The notes: generated by a model not told the origin, from the sequence alone. A DNA stretch of 64,000 nt from Variovorax sp. CF079 (GCF_900101545.1 NZ_FMZU01000008.1:186001-250000), one strand, 5' to 3'; positions 54,600 through 62,412 are shown, counted from the first letter of the stretch. Numbers and translations are program-made.

Positions 54600-55502
54600 G
54601 TGGCAACGCCTGAATCCATTCATCGTCTGTTGTCGGTGGCTGCCACCTTGCTCGATCATGCGGCGAGCGAGATTCGCGACGCAAAACTCGCACCGGTGCG
54701 AGAGAACATCGAACGGGTTGGCGAGGCCTTGGCGGAGATCAGCGAGCTACGACAACGGGTCTACGAAGTCGCGCCGGAGCTCATGCCGGAGTACCTCAAA
54801 CAACCCAGCGAACACTCTGAGTCGAACCGCCTGCTGACGCGGTACATGTTCCAGGCATCGGAGTATGAGCTCGCCGGAGATCTCGAGAGCGCTGTCGAAA
54901 CCTTCCAGGAGTACATCACCCTCGAGGAGTCAGCATTTCACCGAGACATCGCTGCGGGGGAAATCGAACGGCTGCGGAATGCAACAGGCACCACCCGTCC
55001 TATCAATCAAGCAAACGCCCAGCGGCGCCGCTTGCGTCAACCCTTAGGCGCTTTCTTCACACCCCTCATGAAAGCACCCGCACCCATCGTCGCAACCGGC
55101 GGCTGCTTCTGCGGAGCAGTCCGGTTCCGCTGTGGGGGCACACCACGAAGCGTCGTCCAATGCCATTGTGGGCAGTGCCGTCGTTTGAGCGGCGCCGCGT
55201 TCACCACCTGGGTGAGTTTCGCCAAGGAAGCACTCAGCCTCTCAGGGCAGGCTTCTCTTTCAGTCTTCCAGGCCACCGAGAATGTCACGCGCCACTTTTG
55301 CAAGGTCTGCGGCTCGCACGTCTACACCAGCGACGCTCGCTTCTCCAATGTAGTTGGCGTTCCCGCGGGCGCTATCGAGGGCGAGCTACCGGCCAAACCC
55401 TCCGCTCACTACTTCGTCAGCCACAAGGCAGCATGGCACACCATCAACGATGCCTTGCCTCAGTTCGGAGGAGAGTCAGGTTTCGAGCCACAAGATGCCT
55501 GA
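54600..55502 (+). CDS. Fusion: uncharacterised helical domain + GFA (CENP-V/formaldehyde-activating-like) domain
   Basis: A 300-aa frame with two unlike halves. Residues 1-130 are helical and acidic (LSVAATLLDHAASEIRDAKL, then RYMFQASEYELAGDLESAVE), a domain that I do not recognise. Residues 157-300 form a complete GFA domain: GGCFCGAVRF, VVQCHCGQCRRLSG, FCKVCGSH, with the seven zinc-binding cysteines. The junction (131-156) is low-complexity and basic (NAQRRRLRQPLG), as if a former intergenic stretch had been read through; an attC-like core lies exactly there. The start is GTG 54600. An internal ATG at 55068 could start a stand-alone GFA protein but has no ribosome binding site. The real state may be two genes with a lost stop. 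Confidence 0.65.
   Translation: MATPESIHRLLSVAATLLDHAASEIRDAKLAPVRENIERVGEALAEISELRQRVYEVAPELMPEYLKQPSEHSESNRLLTRYMFQASEYELAGDLESAVETFQEYITLEESAFHRDIAAGEIERLRNATGTTRPINQANAQRRRLRQPLGAFFTPLMKAPAPIVATGGCFCGAVRFRCGGTPRSVVQCHCGQCRRLSGAAFTTWVSFAKEALSLSGQASLSVFQATENVTRHFCKVCGSHVYTSDARFSNVVGVPAGAIEGELPAKPSAHYFVSHKAAWHTINDALPQFGGESGFEPQDA
55021..55049 (+). other. Palindrome and attC-like right core inside the fusion gene (uncertain)
   Basis: AGCGGCGCCGCT (55021-55032) is a perfect palindrome that can extend through ACGC/GCGT with a small bulge. It is followed by CCCTTAGGC (55041-55049), close to the GTTAGGC right core of attC sites. It lies at the joint of the two domains. The left core is missing. 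Confidence 0.25.
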
Positions 55503-55564
55503 ACTTCTTTCGATAAGAACGCCTGCCTTCGATCTTTCCTCCACTTCACCTCGATGGATACCCC

Positions 55565-55954
55565 ATGACCCGAAAACTCATCAGCTCCGGTTCCACCTTC
55601 GAAGAGCAGATCGGCTACTCGCGCGCCGTCGTCGATGGCGACTGGGTGTTTGTTTCAGGCACCACGGGCTTCGACTACGCAACGATGACCATCTCGGACA
55701 GCGTGGTCGAGCAGGCCGAGCAGTGCCTGAAGAACATCGAGTCCGCGCTGCAGCGGGCCGCTGCGAACATGAAGGACGTGGTGCGTGTCACCTACGTGCT
55801 GCCGAACGGCGCCGAGTTCGAATCATGCTGGCCGGTGCTGCGCAAGTACTTCGGCGAGGTGCGCCCGGCGGCGATGATGATCTCTGCCGGGCTGGCGGAC
55901 CCGCGCATGAAGATCGAGATCGAAGTCACGGCCCGGAAGCGTTCACAAGCCTGA
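55565..55954 (+). CDS. Rid family protein (RidA-like)
   Basis: A 129-aa protein of the RidA/YjgF superfamily, which hydrolyses reactive enamines and imines formed by pyridoxal-phosphate enzymes. Seen: RAVVDGDWVFVSGTTGFDY, then QCLKNIESALQRAAANMKDV and VRPAAMMISAGLADPRMKIE. The archetype's catalytic Arg and Glu lie in the last block (R in VRPA, E in IEIE). It is homotrimeric in known members. The first-strand sequence differs from true RidA, so it belongs to another Rid subgroup. ATG 55565 is preceded by 62 bases without a clear ribosome binding site. Confidence 0.88.
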   Translation: MTRKLISSGSTFEEQIGYSRAVVDGDWVFVSGTTGFDYATMTISDSVVEQAEQCLKNIESALQRAAANMKDVVRVTYVLPNGAEFESCWPVLRKYFGEVRPAAMMISAGLADPRMKIEIEVTARKRSQA

Positions 55955-55983
55955 GGCCGGCAGTCGCAGCTCACGCAATTCTC

Positions 55984-56487
55984 ATGAACCCCATCACGCT
56001 CCACGCACTCGAAAGCTTCCCACAACAACTGGAGGCGCACTACGCCGCCATTCCGGCGGCGTTCAAGCACTGGGCACCGCCGTCCTGGGATGGCGTGCCC
56101 AGCGAAGCATTTACCGCCATCGAGCAGGTCTGCCATGTGCGCGACATCGAGATCGAGGGCTATCACGTGCGCTTCCAGCGCACGCTGAATGAGTCCAACC
56201 CCTTGCTCGCATCCATCGAAAGCGAAGAGCTTGCCAAGTCGCGCTCCTACGCCACGGCCGATACGGCCGCCGTCTTCGCCTCTTTCAGGGAGGCACGCAC
56301 GAAGACCCTCGCGCTCATCACCGGTCTGACCGACGAACAGTTCGATCGCACTGCAATGTTCGAAGGCTACGGCCCGCTGTCGCTGCGCAGCCTGGTGCAC
56401 TATCTTTGCAGCCATGACCAGCAGCATCTGGCGGGCCTGCAATGGCTGCTTGGAAAGATCGAAGCCTCGCGTGTTCACGCCAGTTGA
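55984..56487 (+). CDS. DinB-like four-helix-bundle protein
   Basis: A 167-aa protein with the DinB/YfiT fold. Metal-binding histidines are visible in FTAIEQVCHVRDIEIEGYHV and in YLCSHDQQHLAGLQWLLGKI (H-x3-H near the C-terminus), as in many thiol-transferase members. The substrate is unknown; some relatives are bacillithiol or mycothiol-dependent, thiols that this organism probably lacks. It lies 29 bases after the Rid gene, which has its own stop, with no overlapping codons. ATG 55984 fits the family start. Confidence 0.8.
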   Translation: MNPITLHALESFPQQLEAHYAAIPAAFKHWAPPSWDGVPSEAFTAIEQVCHVRDIEIEGYHVRFQRTLNESNPLLASIESEELAKSRSYATADTAAVFASFREARTKTLALITGLTDEQFDRTAMFEGYGPLSLRSLVHYLCSHDQQHLAGLQWLLGKIEASRVHAS

Positions 56488-56509
56488 CGCTCACCCACCG
56501 AAAGAATCC

Positions 56510-56881
56510 ATGTCGAATATCGCCTCCCCCAAGCAAATCGCTGCTTCGCTCACCGAGTTCTGGTCGCCGCGCGTCGTCGCGGAGGTCGACGACGCCTACA
56601 TCAAGGTCGCCAAGGTTCACGGCTCGCTGGCCTGGCACAGCCATGAGAACGAGGACGAGCTCTTCCTCGTGCTCAAGGGTCACTTGCGCATCGAAATGGA
56701 AAGCGGCCCGGTCGAGCTCGGCGAAGGCGAGATGTTCGTCGTTCCCAAGGGCGTACGCCACAACCCGGTGGCCGAAGAGGAATGCCATCTCATGCTGATC
56801 GAGCGCAAGTCGACGCTGCATACGGGCGATGTCGTGACCGAGAAGACCCGCTCGCTGAGCGAGCAGTTGCGTCCCGTGTGA
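56510..56881 (+). CDS. Cupin domain protein
   Basis: A 123-aa single-domain cupin. Motif 1 is WHSHENEDELFLVLKGHLRI (His, His, Glu) and motif 2 is GEMFVVPKGVRHNPVAEEEC (His), so a metal site is likely. These proteins can be isomerases, dioxygenases or simply binding proteins, and the sequence does not tell which. It stands 22 bases after the DinB-like gene and 18 bases before the DUF2867 gene. Confidence 0.88.
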   Translation: MSNIASPKQIAASLTEFWSPRVVAEVDDAYIKVAKVHGSLAWHSHENEDELFLVLKGHLRIEMESGPVELGEGEMFVVPKGVRHNPVAEEECHLMLIERKSTLHTGDVVTEKTRSLSEQLRPV

Positions 56882-56899
56882 GCAACCGAATCACTCCCC

Positions 56900-57454
56900 A
56901 TGCATGACGAAGATTGGTCTGTAGCCTGCGTGGCGCTTCCCGGCGAATCACGCGTCGCTCGCGCGTACGCGACGACGGACCTGGCCGACGCCTACGCGGT
57001 CCGCCTGCCGAATGATGCGATCACCGATCCCGAGCTGCTTGCGCGTTTTCTCTTCTCCCAGCAAGCGCCGTGGATCGCAGGTCTGATGCGAATCCGTGAT
57101 GCGCTCGTTGCCGGCTTCGGCCTCAAGACATCAGGCCAGCTGAAAGGCCCTTCTGCCGGTTCGCGCAACGACAAGCGCATCTCGATCTTCAAGATCTATG
57201 AGAAGGGCACGCACGAAATCCTGCTGGGCGAAGACGACAAGCACCTGGACTTCCGGGTGTCGGTGTTGCACCAGACGCGGACCGTCGCCACGGAAAGCGC
57301 GCCCTACCTGGTCGTGTCCACCGTCGTGCATTGCCACAACCTCCTGGGGCGCACGTACATCCGGCTCATCGCACCCTTCCATCGATTGGTGGTTCAGTCC
57401 ATCATGCGCAGAGCCGCTCGTGCCGGGTGGCCGGCTCTTTCGCGAACCGAGTGA
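56900..57454 (+). CDS. DUF2867 family protein
   Basis: A 184-aa protein of the DUF2867 family. Typical segments: DAYAVRLPNDAITDPELLAR, APWIAGLMRIRDALVAGFGL and YLVVSTVVHCHNLLGRTYIR, then PFHRLVVQSIMRRAAR near the C-terminus. DUF2867 domains also occur at the end of some short-chain dehydrogenases and NAD-dependent epimerases. The function is unknown. ATG 56900 has no strong ribosome binding site; the start gives the normal family length. Confidence 0.78.
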   Translation: MHDEDWSVACVALPGESRVARAYATTDLADAYAVRLPNDAITDPELLARFLFSQQAPWIAGLMRIRDALVAGFGLKTSGQLKGPSAGSRNDKRISIFKIYEKGTHEILLGEDDKHLDFRVSVLHQTRTVATESAPYLVVSTVVHCHNLLGRTYIRLIAPFHRLVVQSIMRRAARAGWPALSRTE

Positions 57455-57468
57455 GGGGTAGCCCGCAC

Positions 57469-58251
57469 ATGACGGACTTCTACGACGAACTCGCTCCCTT
57501 CTATCACCTGATCTACCAGGACTGGGATGCCAGCGTTCGCCGGCAAGGCGAGCAGCTCTCCAAGCTCATCGAGTCCGAATGGCCAGGCCACAGGAGCGTG
57601 CTGGACGTGTCCTGCGGAATCGGGACGCAAGCCATCGCGCTCGCAGAGCGTGGCTATTCGGTGACCGGCTCGGACCTGTCCGCCAAGGAGATCGAGCGAG
57701 CAGGACATGAAGCGCGCGCCAGGAAGATCGATATCGATTTCTCGGTGGGCGACATGCGCGAGGCGCACGCTCTTCACGGCTCGCGCTTCGACCTGGTCAT
57801 CTCGTGCGACAACTCCGTGCCGCACCTGCTCACCGACGATGATCTTCTGCTTGCGTTCCGGCAGATGTTCGCTTGCCTGCGCACGGGTGGTGGATGCATC
57901 ATTTCCGTCAGAGACTACGCGCTGGAAGCGCGAGGCAAGAATCTCGTCAAGCCCTATGGCGTTCGCACCGAGAACGGCAAGCGCTATCTGCTGTTCCAGG
58001 TCTGGGACTTCGTGGGCGAGCACTACGACCTGAGCTTCTTCTTCATCGAGGAAGATCTCTCCACTCTGGAAGTCGAAACACACGCCATGCGGTCGAAGTA
58101 CTACGCCGTTTCCATCGACAAGCTCTGCGAGCTGATGCACGAAGCCGGCTTTCAGGACGTCAAGCGTGTCGATGGGGCTTTTTATCAGCCCCTCGTGATC
58201 GGAACCAAAGCCACCGAGCAGAACCGCCTGCCCAACAGGAGTGAAGAGTGA
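57469..58251 (+). CDS. SAM-dependent class I methyltransferase
   Basis: A 260-aa methyltransferase. Motif I VLDVSCGIGTQAIALAERGY (residues about 43-62) binds S-adenosylmethionine, motif II is VTGSDLSAKEIERA, and LHGSRFDLVISCDNSVPHLL is the motif IV region. It begins with DFYDELAPFYHLIYQDWD, typical of a subgroup acting on small molecules (glycine/sarcosine methyltransferase-like in outline). Substrate not known. It starts 14 bases after the DUF2867 stop and its last bases overlap the next GTG. Confidence 0.88.
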   Translation: MTDFYDELAPFYHLIYQDWDASVRRQGEQLSKLIESEWPGHRSVLDVSCGIGTQAIALAERGYSVTGSDLSAKEIERAGHEARARKIDIDFSVGDMREAHALHGSRFDLVISCDNSVPHLLTDDDLLLAFRQMFACLRTGGGCIISVRDYALEARGKNLVKPYGVRTENGKRYLLFQVWDFVGEHYDLSFFFIEEDLSTLEVETHAMRSKYYAVSIDKLCELMHEAGFQDVKRVDGAFYQPLVIGTKATEQNRLPNRSEE

Positions 58252-58622
58252 ACCCCCAGATGATCCTGGTCGCCGGCCCCTACCGTTCCGGCACGAACGA
58301 CGACCCTTTGCTCATCGCCCGGAACGTCGCGGCGATGACCGAAGCCTCGCTCCAGTTGTTCCGCGCCGGCCACCTGCCCGTCATGGGCGAGTGGTTCGCG
58401 CTTCCGCTCATCGAGCACGCGGGCTCCAAGCGCATTGGAGATGCCGTGTTCAACGAGATCTTCCACCCCATCTCGCGCAGGCTGGTCGCCCAGTGCGATG
58501 GCTGCCTGCGCATCGGCGGTGCGTCTGCGGGCGCCGACGAGATGGTGGCCCTCGCCAGGCAGCACGGAAAGGCCGTGTACTACGCGCTCGAGGAAATACC
58601 CGGTGCCGACACGCCGCTATGA
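58248..58622 (+). CDS. DUF4406 protein (nucleoside 2-deoxyribosyltransferase-like)
   Basis: A 124-aa protein with the fold of nucleoside deoxyribosyltransferases: it starts MILVAGPYRSGTNDDP (the AGPYRSG loop), has FRAGHLPVMGEWFALPLIEH, and CDGCLRIGGASAGADEMVAL (Gly/Ser/Asp site). DUF4406 members may act on nucleotide derivatives; this one is unproven. GTG 58248 overlaps the methyltransferase stop (GTGA). The frame ends 20 bases into the next gene. Confidence 0.8.
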   Translation: MNPQMILVAGPYRSGTNDDPLLIARNVAAMTEASLQLFRAGHLPVMGEWFALPLIEHAGSKRIGDAVFNEIFHPISRRLVAQCDGCLRIGGASAGADEMVALARQHGKAVYYALEEIPGADTPL

Positions 58623-59088
58623 CATCGCCGTGGGTGGTCTCGTCATCCTGATCGCGGCCTTCTATTTCATCTACGCCGCGCTCGGTTCCTACGTGCGGCA
58701 GTCGCAAGCGCATTCCTCCTTCATCCCCGTCGGCGCAACGGTCGTCGAGGCCTCGGTTCGATCCAGCGGCAGCACGGCGGCCACGCATGGCGAATCCTTC
58801 TCGCCGCGCATCGTCTACCGCTACAACATGGGCGGTAAGGCGTACCAGAGCGATCGCTACTTCTTTGCCGGCGACGGATGGCGCGATGCCGCTTCGGTGG
58901 AGGCGGTCGTGGCGCGCTTCCCGGTGGGAAGCTCGGTGCATGTGTATGTGGACAAGGCCGATCCCACGCAGGCCGTGATCGACAGAAGCAAACCCCGGCT
59001 CGGCGTGCTGCTGTACCTGCTTCCCATCGCAGCTCTGGGGCTTGGCTTTTTGGCCTACGGCTTGCGCAAACGAAAAGAGACGCGCTAA
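58603..59088 (+). CDS. DUF3592 membrane protein
   Basis: A 161-aa protein with two membrane helices, IAVGGLVILIAAFYFIYAAL near the N-terminus and GVLLYLLPIAALGLGFLAYG near the C-terminus. Between them lies an extracytoplasmic beta-rich domain with SFIPVGATVVEASVRSSGST and YRYNMGGKAYQSDRYFF, and VYVDKADPTQAVI, all typical of DUF3592. GTG 58603 is chosen: GAGGAAA lies seven bases upstream within the previous gene, giving a 20-base overlap. Function unknown. Confidence 0.75.
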   Translation: MPTRRYDIAVGGLVILIAAFYFIYAALGSYVRQSQAHSSFIPVGATVVEASVRSSGSTAATHGESFSPRIVYRYNMGGKAYQSDRYFFAGDGWRDAASVEAVVARFPVGSSVHVYVDKADPTQAVIDRSKPRLGVLLYLLPIAALGLGFLAYGLRKRKETR

Positions 59089-59101
59089 AACGCGGGGCGT
59101 G

Positions 59102-59515
59102 ATGTCCCTCGACCGCTTCGCGCTTATCACTGTACTGGCGGCCATGCTCACCGCATGTGCGCCGATGCACGGCACCGGCTGCGCAAGCGGAGAGCAGGCG
59201 CTCGTCCACGATTCGCTGTTCTTCGGTACCGGCAAACCCCGCGGCGGCGTGGTGACGCCCGCGGAATGGGCCGAGTTCCTGAAAGGCACCGTCACACCGC
59301 GCTTTCCGCAGGGCCTGACCGTGTCGCCCGCGTCAGGGCAGTGGCGCGGCGCCGATGGCGCGATCGTTCAAGAGGCGTCGCAGGTGCTCCAGCTCATTCA
59401 TCCCGACGACACGGCCAGCGAGAGCGCCGTGCAGGAACTCGTCGCGGCGTACAAGGCGCAGTTCCAGCAGGAGGCCGTGCTGCGCGTCAAAGCAATGGCC
59501 TGCGTATCCTTCTAG
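59102..59515 (+). CDS. DUF3574 lipoprotein
   Basis: A 137-aa predicted lipoprotein with signal ITVLAAMLTACAPMH (lipobox LTAC). The mature part matches DUF3574: DSLFFGTGKPRGGVVTPAEW, TPRFPQGLTVSPASGQWRG and VQELVAAYKAQFQQEAVLRV. Function unknown. ATG 59102 is preferred over GTG 59099; GGGGC just upstream is a weak ribosome binding site. It is 13 bases past the DUF3592 stop. Confidence 0.82.
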   Translation: MSLDRFALITVLAAMLTACAPMHGTGCASGEQALVHDSLFFGTGKPRGGVVTPAEWAEFLKGTVTPRFPQGLTVSPASGQWRGADGAIVQEASQVLQLIHPDDTASESAVQELVAAYKAQFQQEAVLRVKAMACVSF

Positions 59516-59543
59516 ACTTGAAGACCGAACTCATGGAGCGACC

Positions 59544-59843
59544 ATGTGCAGAAACATCAAGACGCTGTTCAACTTCGAACCTCCCGCGACGGAAGATGAA
59601 ATACGGGCTGCGTCCCTGCAGTTCGTGCGCAAGCTCAGCGGCTTCAACAGCCCGTCCAGGCTCAATCAGGAGGCTTTCGACCGCGCGGTGGAAGACGTCG
59701 CGACCGCGGCCCGCGTCCTGATCGAGTCGCTGGTCACCACCGCCGATCCGCGCGACCGCGAGATCGAGGCCGAACGGGCGCGCGCCAGGTCGGCGAACCG
59801 ATTCGGGGCGCAGCTATACCGGCCCTTGAAGGAAGCTTCATGA
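59544..59843 (+). CDS. DUF2277 family protein
   Basis: A 99-aa protein almost wholly conserved with the DUF2277 family: MCRNIKTLFNFEPPATEDEI at the start, SLQFVRKLSGFNSPSRLNQE, then AARVLIESLVTTADPRDREI. The family is common in soil bacteria and has no known function; the sequence is helical and charged, DNA- or RNA-binding being only a guess. ATG 59544 has GGAG seven bases upstream. Its stop overlaps the next ATG (ATGA), so the two are coupled. Confidence 0.92.
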   Translation: MCRNIKTLFNFEPPATEDEIRAASLQFVRKLSGFNSPSRLNQEAFDRAVEDVATAARVLIESLVTTADPRDREIEAERARARSANRFGAQLYRPLKEAS

Positions 59844-60478
59844 ACTTCGGCATCCTGGTCTTCGAGCAAGTCGAGGAGCTCGACTTCGTGGGTCCGTGGG
59901 AAATGCTCACCATGTGGAGCCGGCACGCCGACGGCCCGCAGAACTGCCTCATCGTGAGCCAATCGCCCGGGCCCGTCACTTGCGCGAAGGGCTTGTCGAT
60001 CACCCCGCATGTGTCCTTCACCGATTGCCCCGCGCTGGACTACCTGCTCGTTCCAGGGGGTCAAGGCACGCGCCGGGAAGTCAACAACCCCGTGTTCGTC
60101 GACTTCGTCGCCCACCAGGCAAAGAACTGCAGAGCGGTGATGTCGGTCTGCACCGGCGCCTTCGTGCTGCACGCGGCCGGCCTGCTCTCGGGCAGGAAGG
60201 CAACGACGCACTGGGGCTCGCTGGAGCGCCTGCGCGCGCTCGGCGATGTCGAGGTGCTTGAGCAGCGCTACGTGCAGGACGGCAAGGTCTGGACGTCGGC
60301 GGGCGTTTCCGCCGGTACCGATCTGATGCTCGCCTTCATTGCCAGCGAAGCCGGTGAACAGGCTGCCGGCAAGGTGCAGTTCGGCGCGGAGTATTACCCC
60401 TCTTCCACCAGGTACGGCGGCTACGAGAATCATGCGCAGGCACCGGCCTACATCAAGAACACGAGAGCCGCCCCATGA
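59840..60478 (+). CDS. DJ-1/PfpI family protein (isonitrile-hydratase-like)
   Basis: A 212-aa glutamine-amidotransferase-fold protein. It starts NFGILVFEQVEELDFVGPWE (acid-rich first strand, family-typical Glu), has YLLVPGGQGTRREV and the nucleophile elbow VMSVCTGAFVLHAAGLLSGR with Cys near residue 103, then KATTHWGSLERL. This set is shared by isonitrile hydratase (InhA) and AraC-family sensor domains; here no helix-turn-helix follows. Activity is unproven. It overlaps both neighbours by four bases (ATGA), so translation is coupled through three genes. Confidence 0.88.
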   Translation: MNFGILVFEQVEELDFVGPWEMLTMWSRHADGPQNCLIVSQSPGPVTCAKGLSITPHVSFTDCPALDYLLVPGGQGTRREVNNPVFVDFVAHQAKNCRAVMSVCTGAFVLHAAGLLSGRKATTHWGSLERLRALGDVEVLEQRYVQDGKVWTSAGVSAGTDLMLAFIASEAGEQAAGKVQFGAEYYPSSTRYGGYENHAQAPAYIKNTRAAP

Positions 60479-60894
60479 CAGCCCAGCCGCTCCCCTCCGT
60501 CGAAGCCGTCCAGCATATCCTGAACCCGCTGTTCCCTGGCCTGATGGGCGTGCGCATCGTCGCGCTCGAAGCGGAGCGCGTGGTGGCCGAGCTCGCCGTG
60601 CGGCCCGATCTCTGCACCACCGGCGCCATCCTGCATGGCGGGGCCTACATGGCCTTCGCCGACACGCTCGGCGCGGTCGGTACCTTCATCAACATGCCGC
60701 AGGGCAAGCGAACGACGACCACGGACTCAAGCACCAAGTTCATCGGCGGCGCGCGCGCGAACACGACGATCACGGGCGAATGCCTCGCCCTGCACCGCGG
60801 GCGGACCACCATGGTGTGGCAGACGACGATCCGCTCCGCCGAAGGCAAGCTGTGCGCCGTCGTCACGCAGACGCAGCTGGTCATGGATGCCTAG
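60475..60894 (+). CDS. PaaI-type hotdog thioesterase
   Basis: A 139-aa hotdog-fold protein. The PaaI signature is seen as TGAILHGGAYMAFADTLGAV (HGG with Asp nearby) and SSTKFIGGARANTTITGECL. Such enzymes hydrolyse aromatic or medium-chain acyl-CoA thioesters, often as housekeeping proofreaders. ATG 60475 overlaps the DJ-1 stop (ATGA). It stands alone functionally; no phenylacetate genes are nearby. Confidence 0.88.
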   Translation: MTAQPLPSVEAVQHILNPLFPGLMGVRIVALEAERVVAELAVRPDLCTTGAILHGGAYMAFADTLGAVGTFINMPQGKRTTTTDSSTKFIGGARANTTITGECLALHRGRTTMVWQTTIRSAEGKLCAVVTQTQLVMDA

Positions 60895-60906
60895 CGGCAG
60901 AGCTTC

Positions 60907-61356
60907 ATGAAAGGCGCATCCGTCGTCGTGAGATTGCTCGGTCCCGAAGAGGCCGAGGTGCTTGCGAACGTAGCGCCGGACGTGTTCGACTTCGATGTGC
61001 AGTCGAAGCTTGCCGAGGAGTTTCTGAACGATCCGCGGCACCATCTGGCGGTCGCGCTGGATGGCGAGCAGGTCGTGGGCATGGCTTCCGGCGTCCACTA
61101 CATCCACCCCGACCAGCGTGCGCAGCTCTTCATCAACGAGGTCGGCGTCGCGCCCAGCCACCAGCGCCGGGGCATCGGCCGCCGGCTGGTCGCGGCATTG
61201 CTTTCGCGCGCCAGGGCGCTGGGCTGCACCGAAGCCTGGGTTGCCACGGAGCCGGATAACGAGGCGGCTCGCGGCCTGTACGCGGCGGCGGGCGCCATCG
61301 AAGATCCGGAGCCCTTCGTCCTCTACGCTTTTCCGTTGAACCAGAAAGGACCTTGA
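60907..61356 (+). CDS. GNAT-family N-acetyltransferase (AAC(3)-I-like in outline)
   Basis: A 149-aa acetyltransferase. The start VVVRLLGPEEAEVLANVAPDVF and INEVGVAPSHQRRGIGRRLV (acetyl-CoA loop R-x2-G-x-G/A) and EAWVATEPDNEAARGLYAAA give the GNAT fold. The opening RLLGP and overall length resemble aminoglycoside 3-N-acetyltransferase AAC(3)-I, but the resemblance is only in outline and I would not predict resistance. ATG 60907 is 12 bases past the thioesterase stop; the stop overlaps the next start (TGATG). Confidence 0.82.
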   Translation: MKGASVVVRLLGPEEAEVLANVAPDVFDFDVQSKLAEEFLNDPRHHLAVALDGEQVVGMASGVHYIHPDQRAQLFINEVGVAPSHQRRGIGRRLVAALLSRARALGCTEAWVATEPDNEAARGLYAAAGAIEDPEPFVLYAFPLNQKGP

Positions 61357-61622
61357 TGCGCACGCTGATCTTCATCGTCGGAGGGTTCGTGCTTCTTGCG
61401 GCATGCCTGGGTGTGGCCAAGCTCCTGTCCAACGGCCTCGCGGATGCCATGCGCACGGCGACCATTGCCTTCGTGGCGCTCTGGTTCGTGATCGCCGCGG
61501 TCAACATGTGGATCGGGGTGGCGAAGGCCGGCTACTCGGTGGCCGAGGAGCTGCCGATCTTTCTGCTGATCTTCGCCCTGCCGGCGGTCGCCGCCGTGCT
61601 CCTCAAGTGGAAAGTCCTTTGA
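61356..61622 (+). CDS. Small membrane protein, three helices
   Basis: An 88-aa hydrophobic protein with helices TLIFIVGGFVLLAACLGVAK, TATIAFVALWFVIAAVNMWI and LPIFLLIFALPAVAAVLLKW. It resembles a group of small conserved inner-membrane proteins with a VNMWIGV-like second helix seen in many Proteobacteria; no function known. ATG 61356 overlaps the previous stop as TGATG. Length and helices suggest a real gene. Confidence 0.75.
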   Translation: MRTLIFIVGGFVLLAACLGVAKLLSNGLADAMRTATIAFVALWFVIAAVNMWIGVAKAGYSVAEELPIFLLIFALPAVAAVLLKWKVL

Positions 61623-61629
61623 GACTGCC

Positions 61630-62088
61630 ATGAACCAGGAACTCTCACGACTCGCGGCCGAACTCGGCATCGATGCGCAGCAGCACGAGCCGCTTCGCCT
61701 CGCCTTCGGTCTTGCCTGTGTTCGCCGCGTACAGCACCTGCTCGAAGACCCCAGAGCGATCGACGGCGTCTCGGTTCTGGCGGCCTTTGTCGAAGGCCGG
61801 TCGGATCGGGCCGCGCTGCTCCAGGCCGCGCAGGAGAGCGCGGCCGTGGCCAACAGCCATCGCGGCTCCAACTCGATCGACGGCTCGGCCCATGCGGCAG
61901 TCTCCGCGACCTACGCCGTGGCCAAGGCACTTGCCGGACAGGCTCTCGAAGCGGCGGGCTATGCTGCCTATGCCTCGGTCTATGCCTATGGCGGCTATGC
62001 GGTCAACGACCCGACGGCCTTCGAAGCCGAGCACACTTGGCAGGTTCAAACACTCAGGGAGCTGGCTCACTCGTGCACCTCAGGTTGA
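61630..62088 (+). CDS. Putative Imm5-like immunity protein domain
   Basis: A 152-aa Ala-rich helical protein. DRAALLQAAQESAAVANSHR, SAHAAVSATYAVAKALAGQA and AYGGYAVNDPTAFEAEHTWQ give the alternating helix pattern of the putative immunity (Imm5-like) domain. The name comes from toxin-antitoxin contexts, but no toxin gene adjoins this one, so the role is uncertain. A plain helical repeat protein is possible. ATG 61630 follows the membrane gene by seven bases. Confidence 0.6.
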   Translation: MNQELSRLAAELGIDAQQHEPLRLAFGLACVRRVQHLLEDPRAIDGVSVLAAFVEGRSDRAALLQAAQESAAVANSHRGSNSIDGSAHAAVSATYAVAKALAGQALEAAGYAAYASVYAYGGYAVNDPTAFEAEHTWQVQTLRELAHSCTSG

Positions 62089-62112
62089 GGCGCGCACCAT
62101 GGAGGTCCACTC

Positions 62113-62412
62113 ATGATTTCGCGTCACTGGCGAGGCTTGGCGAAGCCGGCCCAGGCAGATGCCTATGTCGAGCATCTGCGCATCGAGACCTTTCCGGCGC
62201 TGAACACGATGCCCGGATTCATCAGCGCATCGATATTGCGTCGCTCCCAGGCGCTGGGTGTGGAGTTCCTGGTCGTCACCCAGTGGGCATCTCTCGAGGC
62301 GATCCACGGTTTCGCGGGCGAGGATGCGGAGACGGCTGTCGTTCCCCGGAAAGTACAGGACATGATGGTGGAGTACGACCGAAGCGCTCGCCACTACGAA
62401 GTGGTGTTGTGA
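62113..62412 (+). CDS. Antibiotic biosynthesis monooxygenase-like (ABM) protein
   Basis: A 99-aa ferredoxin-fold protein, homodimeric in known members. It starts ISRHWRGLAKPAQADAYVEH and has MPGFISASILRRSQALGVEF, then QWASLEAIHGFAGEDAETAV, as in ABM domains. Such proteins can be quinone or haem-degrading monooxygenases or sensors; the active residue is not known here. ATG 62113 has GGAGG at 62101-62105, seven bases upstream. Confidence 0.82.
   Translation: MISRHWRGLAKPAQADAYVEHLRIETFPALNTMPGFISASILRRSQALGVEFLVVTQWASLEAIHGFAGEDAETAVVPRKVQDMMVEYDRSARHYEVVL

Noticed and set aside
60907..61356. Aminoglycoside resistance gene AAC(3)-I
   Set aside because: The GNAT fold and opening resemble it, but substrate-binding residues cannot be confirmed by eye; a general GNAT call is safer.
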